Shown: one piece after another, positions 59,366 through 64,000 of the stretch | How positions within the stretch are numbered: the first letter of the stretch is position 1 | Layout: each line of letters starts with the position of its first letter | Source of the DNA: Lobosporangium transversale | Lineage: Eukaryota; Mortierellomycota; Mortierellomycetes; Mortierellales; Mortierellaceae | Assembly: GCF_002105155.1 (NCBI RefSeq) | Contig: NW_019028991.1 | Coordinates: 558,001-622,000 of the forward strand | DNA length: 64,000 nucleotides | Direction of reading: 5' to 3' | Notes under the pieces: generated by a model | What the model saw: only the letters and a program-made list of their open reading frames with translations | Database searches by the model: none | What the model was told of the DNA's origin: nothing | Position numbers and translations under genes: made by a program

Positions 59366-59849
59366 ATGAAGGCGCACATTTCGAGTCCAGTTGGACCCGT
59401 CCCACTTGGAGGTGGTGAGCGCCAAAGTACAGTTTGGGATAATGAGGGTGGATTGGTTGTCAATCATGGGTCTGAAGCGCATGGAAGAGCCAATCCAATG
59501 AAAGGAAAACAGGTAAGCAGAGTGTAGACCAAGATATTGCAAAGCATGTGAGTATTTTAACAAAAAAAAAAACGAATGATAGCAGAATGAGTGAGGACAA
59601 GTGGTGAAGATTGCAATATGAAGATACTTCATGGCGTTTTTGCTGGTCCTTCCGGCAGAAATCCGTTCATCAGAGGCTGGTATGAATAACTTTCTAAAAC
59701 CTACAGTAAAAAGCACGTTTTTTTTCCTTCTCTTTTTTTCTTTCTTTTCTTTTTTTTATTACCTCGTTTTATTACCAAATGCCATGACCTACACAAACAA
59801 ACACACTTCTACACAGTTGCTGCCTCCAGTCCCTCCTGGTAGCGCTTAG
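59366..59849 (+). CDS. Small spliced gene, 66-residue protein (proposed)
   Basis: Not recognised. Three exons join in one frame: 59366-59512 (MKAHISSPVGPVPLGGGERQ to PMKGKQ) ending at a strong GTAAGC donor; a 21-base exon 59659-59679 (KSVHQRL) between a CGGCAG acceptor and a GTATGA donor; and 59817-59849 (LLPPVPPGSA, stop) after a CTACACAG acceptor. The protein would be Gly/Pro-rich with a basic middle and no signal or membrane segment. The plus strand carries all six correct splice dinucleotides. The last exon overlaps the antisense end of the FAD-monooxygenase pseudogene by 41 bases. An alternative is that these are chance signals; a minus-strand frame of 120 codons covers exon 1, but lacks family resemblance. 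Confidence 0.45.
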
Positions 59850-61846
59850 ATGGCTTTTGAGGAAGTACTGGGCTCGTACCACGATTGGGTGCAAGGGGCA
59901 GGAACATACACTGAGGCCGATATGCTCCATCTTTGATAGTGTTCTTGTGAAGTATGGACTGAGGGAGAAGTCTAAAAACAATAAAACGCAAAAGTCTTTC
60001 ACTCCATTTCTGGAAACATCCCAAATTATTCATTGTGTCAGTAAAGATTCTAGGCAGACTCATATTTCTTTTTCATTTTCTTGTGTAATCCAACGCAACT
60101 AGTTCATCATAAACTTCGTTATGCTTTCTACATACCTGTCCATATATAACTCTGGCCATAGTTTTGCTGGCGCTAAACTGATGTTGAACATTTGGGTATC
60201 TCTGGGCCTTAAAATCCATGAACGCAGTGGTGATGTTTTGTTCAGTTGCGTTATATGCAATGTCATAAAGGCAATTTGCTAGAATGACGGCATCCTGCAT
60301 GGCATTGACGGCGCCCTGTCCAGCACTTGGGAGCATCTAAGGATTTATAAAGATGTTAGTTCAGTGTCGTTTGCCGAAAGGGTTTTAGGCGCCAGATGCA
60401 GTGAAACCTCTTTCAAGATAGTATACTATTACCTTATGAGCGGCTTTAAGAAACATGGTCATCCAAAGGAAATGGTAACGGATATTAGAATAGCAATACA
60501 GGCATTTCGGCAATTTTTTCTTTCGTCCTTTACTGCCTGTATGTTTCCCTTACCGTCTCCAATTAAGACAGTGCGTTTGTAATACCAGGTCTCAAACATC
60601 TTTTCCTCTAAAAAGACTCTCGAGATCTGATCTCGGGGCGTTTTATCAATGAACTGACCTAGTGGGCCGTATGGTGTCGCATAGTCGTAAATCTCCTTAA
60701 TCATGTTCTCGTTCCCTTCAGGGCCCCATTCTATATTCCTAATGAATGAACCATCAAGGTTAACAGCATTCAGCTGCATTTGAACACCCCAACAAATGCG
60801 TTTCCCTGGAACTGTAAATGTGCTCCACTAGTGGGACGAGACAAATGACAGTTATGAGTATGAGCATTATATCATTAACTTGATTGTTATTGGTATTGTT
60901 ATGTAGCTATGAGCGATCGTGATCCTTACGGTATAAGGTTTATCCTTGCCAATAACGAATGAAAAGTGCGTGAAATTATCCTTCAAGTGCTCATAGGTGT
61001 CTTCATCCAAGGGCTCAGCGGTTCCCACCATGGTCATGTAGCCAATCTTGAGTCCTTGAGTGTCGGTATAGGGTAACTTACCCTCTTCATTTAGGGTCTT
61101 GTACATGCTTTGACGCACGGCACTGTATGCACCATCGGCACCAACAAGGATGTCTCCATGATATGATGAGCCGTCAGCGCATTCAATCGTACCATGCCAT
61201 CCTTCAGGTGCTTAAATGAGATGACCTTTTTGCCGAAATGCACTTTGTTAGGAGGAAGCCTTGAGCGAAGTAGGTCATACAGTTTGGGGCGTGAGAACAC
61301 GACGTAGTCGTATCCAACACTGCAATAGGATGATATTTATAAATGTATGAGTGTGAAAGGATGGATGAGTGAGTGAATGAGATGACTATGAACGATTTAT
61401 GCGCAAATGATCCTAGCTTAATACTGCGGTCGTACGTCTCTTTGATACCCTCATTGCCTCGATAGGCTACTTTTGACATATCCTCATTGTAAACATTCAT
61501 GCCAGGACTGGTGAAACTAATATCCCAAGAGCTCCTGGTAAAGACCTAGCTGCTCAAATACAGGCAGGATGTTCACATTCAAGGACATAGCTGCGCCTAT
61601 ACTCGCAGTTACAGGAACATGAATAATAAGAATAATATGTAAGTTAATGGTTGTCGAGATCGGTTCAGTCACTTTTTTTTAATGCTCCGTATGCACCTCT
61701 CTGATCATACCGAGTTGCTTTACAGTGTTTGCACGCTCAAAAATCTCAAAAGGTTCGAGTAGAATACCAGAAAGATACCAGCTATTCCTGCGCCAACAAT
61801 TATGATTTTTTGATGGAGAACCCGACTGAGGCGGTATGTTGGGCAT
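59809..61846 (-). pseudogene. FAD-dependent monooxygenase, four frameshifts
   Basis: A flavoprotein aromatic hydroxylase (salicylate-hydroxylase-like) relative. Recognisable pieces in order: the Rossmann GxGxxG (IIIVGAGIAG), FEIFERANTVKQLG, MSLNVNILPVFEQLGLYQEL, ISFTSPGMNVYNEDMSKVAY, VGYDYVVFSRPKLYDLL, GDILVGADGAYSAVRQSMYK (DG/GD motif), WSTFTVPGKRICWGVQMQL, KRTVLIGD joined to AAHK by an 11-base exon, MLPSAGQGAVNAMQDAVILA, and a C-terminus RPQCMFLPLAPNRG. Introns are mostly sound, but single-base shifts occur just before IIIVGAG, after GIAGIF(L), after YQELL, and between HLKDG and IECADG. About five residues are also missing in LLE-PFEIFER. I see no way to translate it as one protein, so I call it a pseudogene. 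Such monooxygenases are multi-copy in this group, so an intact paralog likely exists. Confidence 0.82.
60433..60443 (-). other. 11-nt micro-exon of the monooxygenase pseudogene
   Basis: CCGCTCATAAG lies between a CTTAAAG acceptor and a GTAATAG donor. Adding it to the preceding G gives DAAHK, which restores the conserved D-A-x-H-K-M-L-P-S-A-G-Q-G motif of the family. Confidence 0.7.
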
Positions 61847-62684
61847 GATTTGATAAGATATAATGATGAGTATTAAAGATGGAGGAAGATCAACACCAAA
61901 GTTTGCGTCACCATGGGCATGTTCCAGAAATGTCACCCCTTTTAAATTAAGATGTGATTTGGCACTGTTTTTTAATACAATGAGGATGTCCCTGAAAAGA
62001 GAGGAAATCGGGGAATACTCTCACATTATTTTCACCCCATTAGGCGTGGAGAGAAAAAATAAAAAATAAACAACATGCGACAATTCACGCCAAAAATATA
62101 GTAATATTGTTGACAGGTGGAGTACAAATCATGGTAAAACTATCAGCCCACCACATGAGTCGGGCTGTAGTACTAAAAGAGCAAGGCACTGACTTAAGTA
62201 CCGAGGACTCTCAAAGTAAACAGAAAAAGATTCCATTGCTCGAGATAGGAGCTGTCGAGAAGTTGTCCAGGGGCTGCACAATGTAACCCTTACGTGAAGG
62301 GGTATGCCCCGCCCTTTAGATACAATGACTCTTTGATGGCCGGTAAACCTGTGCTTTGCATAGCAGGAAGCTCTCATAACAACAGAATTGTGAGCATTTC
62401 TAGAACGAAATGAAGGGCTAGTGCTAACATAGGCAGCAGTGTCTGTGTCAACGGCCCACTTATTTCAGCCTGAAAGCAACTCGTACCGGCACGACATTTT
62501 GTCGATGCAATGGAGACGAGGAAGGCAGAAGGAAAGCCGCGGTGATTAGGAGGCTCTGGCTATGCTTTGTTCTTTTGATATTTGTAGAGTGTGGTTGTTG
62601 ATTGTGTGATAGAAGCATAAATGGCTGTAGTGGTTGAGTTAGCAAGAGTGGTCGCAGAAGTATGGGATTGGACTAGCAGGAATC
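61847..62684. other. Intergenic region, no gene seen
   Basis: Between the pseudogene start and the fold-back element. Frames up to 82 codons occur on both strands without features. Confidence 0.45.
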
Positions 62685-62795
62685 GTAGGCTCGTCACCAG
62701 CCTGAGGTCGAAGCTACGTGCAGCGAATGAACGTGCTGCAAGGCGGAATTGCCGCTCTTGCCGAAGCTTCTTACTCAGGCTGGTGACGAGCCTAC
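62685..62795. mobile_element. Fold-back MITE with 22-bp perfect inverted repeats and 7-bp target repeat
   Basis: The 22-base arms at 62685-62706 and 62774-62795 are exact inverted copies (GTAGGCTCGTCACCAGCCTG plus two more). The element of 111 bp is flanked directly by AGGAATC on both sides, which looks like a 7-bp (or, counting a shared C, 8-bp) target-site duplication. The interior has further partial inverted repeats (CGAAGCT, GCAGC) and no coding capacity. It sits about 120 bases upstream of the OTU1 start codon. A 7-8-bp duplication suggests a hAT-like or related mobiliser, which is inference. Confidence 0.72.
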
Positions 62796-62915
62796 AGGAA
62801 TCATAGGAATCGCGACTTTTTCGCGGCCTTTCATTAAGGGTATACCACGTGACATGATTATGATGTAGCCAAAAGACTCTCAGCAAGATGGAAACCATCA
62901 CAAAGCAAGCTTCCA

Positions 62916-63019
62916 ATGAGGCTCCGGATCAGACACAAGGAGGGTATCACGACATTGACCTCTCTCACCGCACAATCTACTCTGCTGCAGTTACATGTAA
63001 GGAGCTTACATTATTCAGG

Positions 63020-63053
<34 letters not shown>

Positions 63054-64000
63054 TATAGAAGTTTATCATAATATTCAAATCTTCAATTAAAATAGTACGA
63101 GGTGGCAAAGAAGATCAAGGCGCCTGTCGACCACCTGGAGCGTATGTCTTTCTGCTTAGCCATTTATCTTTTATTCCAGTCATGGTGGGAGATGTGCTGC
63201 TATAACTCATGCTAATATACATCGTTCAATGGCCACTTTAACCCTTACAGTAAAGGTTGGATATCCTCCTCACCTATTGGTGATCAACGACGCAAATGCG
63301 CACTCCTCACTTGAGAGCCTGGGAATCAGAGATGGAGAGCAAATATTAATTTCAGAACGCTCTCAAGGAACAACATCCCCTTATAATTTCGAGTCAGCCA
63401 TCCATGAACCACCGATTTCATTAACGGTACCTAATGGAAATAGAGGTGTAGCAACTACTTTGGTAAGCTCATTGAGCACCTCTGGCAGTAACTCAAACGA
63501 GCGTGGGCTCGCTGCGCCCATAGCATCGATGGAAGGGGGCTCCGCTTTTGGCTCGTTCCCTGTTCTCCAAGGATCGGCGTTCCATGCTCCTCTCTCAACC
63601 AACCACCTCAGTACTCAAAGCAACACCCTTGATAGAACTTTTGGTTCAACTGTAGCTTCTATGCTACCTCTGACGACTCCAAACACTGGTGCCCATTCAG
63701 TTCCCGTGAGAGATCAAGGCTTACTTGTTGTGAGAGTAAATATGAGAGTTCGGCTTTCATCCTTTAGTGACAGTTACTTTCTTATGATACTTTTCAAATT
63801 AACATTTTGTCCTGCAATACTATTAAACAGCAAGTGGAGGATGATAATAGCTGTCTTTTTAATGCAGTTGCATATATTCTTGATCCTGACAAGAAGAACA
63901 ATATCAAGGCTCTCCGCCAGGTTGTTTCAGACGCTATAGAGGCGAATTCGGATACATATTCCGAAGCTATTCTAGGGTATGATTAAAGTGATGTGCATAT
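62916..64000 (+). CDS. OTU1: OTU1/YOD1 deubiquitinase (partial, runs off the window)
   Basis: Cysteine protease that trims ubiquitin for Cdc48/p97-dependent degradation. Four exons seen. Exon 1 (62916-62996) gives MRLRIRHKEGITTLTSLT, exon 2 (63096-63141) YEVAKKIKAPVDHLE, and exon 3 LKVGYPPHLLVINDANAHSS with SLGIRDGEQILI; together they form the N-terminal UBX-like domain. A Ser/Gly/Thr-rich linker of about 100 residues follows. Exon 4 (63831-63976) begins QVEDDNSCLFNAVAYIL, where the Cys after DNS is the catalytic one, and ends SDTYSEAILG at a GTATGA donor. The catalytic His, the rest of the OTU domain and any zinc finger lie beyond the right edge. I reject the upstream ATG at 62889 because its frame does not join the UBX domain. 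Exon 1 is followed by an intron with a T-run of 26. Confidence 0.93.

Noticed and set aside
62889-62996. ATG at 62889 (METITKQASNEAPDQ) as the OTU1 start
   Set aside because: Its frame does not join exon 2 in the frame that gives YEVAKKIKAPVDHLE; the ATG at 62916 does.
63229-63939. ATG at 63229 as the start of the OTU domain protein
   Set aside because: The true upstream exons (62916-62996 and 63096-63141) supply the conserved UBX-like N-terminus, and the first 21 bases of this frame lie in an intron ending TTACAG.
1-64000. tRNA, rRNA, CRISPR, operon or biosynthetic cluster
   Set aside because: I looked for T-loop-like GTTCGA boxes, repeats with regular spacing and clustered pathway genes and found none convincing; the genes are unrelated and eukaryotic in structure.

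Overview
This window is nuclear DNA from an intron-rich, moderately AT-rich early-diverging fungus. The best guess is Mortierellomycota (a Mortierella relative). Support comes from an animal-type phenylalanine hydroxylase (absent from most Dikarya, known in Mortierella), a fungal DGAT2, ATG13, UMP1, SLA2, an F-box protein of a style abundant in that group, short GT-AG introns, and many A or T homopolymers of 20-38 bases. The assignment is inference; no rRNA or tRNA was recognised.

Layout. 1-3.6 kb: gene-poor, with a mariner-type inverted-repeat element and a decayed reading frame. 3.7-8.0 kb: phenylalanine hydroxylase and mitochondrial citrate synthase, both minus strand. 8.8-14.5 kb: a CHK2/Rad53-like FHA kinase, a Golgi nucleotide-sugar transporter and a Ser-rich protein, all minus. 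14.9-16.5 kb: a stop-riddled frame. 16.8-24.8 kb plus strand: ATG13, D-aminoacyl-tRNA deacylase, UMP1 and an EF-hand protein. 24.9-30.0 kb: a divergent pair of unknown proteins, one with a zinc-ribbon/OB-like segment and one coiled-coil. 30.4-34.6 kb: SLA2/HIP1R. 35.2-41.7 kb: a PRP6-like fragment, an F-box protein, DGAT2 and ArsH. 41.9-49.4 kb: sparse, holding a decayed gene and a mitochondrial PDK/BCKDK-type kinase with a large insert. 49.4-57.7 kb: a membrane-anchored M28 peptidase, phosphopantetheine adenylyltransferase and transportin-3/Mtr10. 58.0-59.8 kb: a peroxiredoxin-5 whose peroxidatic cysteine lies in an 11-nt exon, and a proposed 66-residue spliced gene. 59.8-61.8 kb: an FAD-monooxygenase pseudogene with four frameshifts. 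62.7-64 kb: a fold-back MITE just upstream of OTU1/YOD1, which runs off the right edge.

The genes are mostly unrelated housekeeping genes. I see no operon, CRISPR, prophage or biosynthetic cluster. The novelty is in gene architecture (micro-exons, a one-codon first exon, intronic homopolymer pairs), small transposon relics, decayed genes and one overlooked small gene. Splice sites were assigned by eye from frame continuity, GT/AG context and family alignment from memory, so minor boundary errors are possible.
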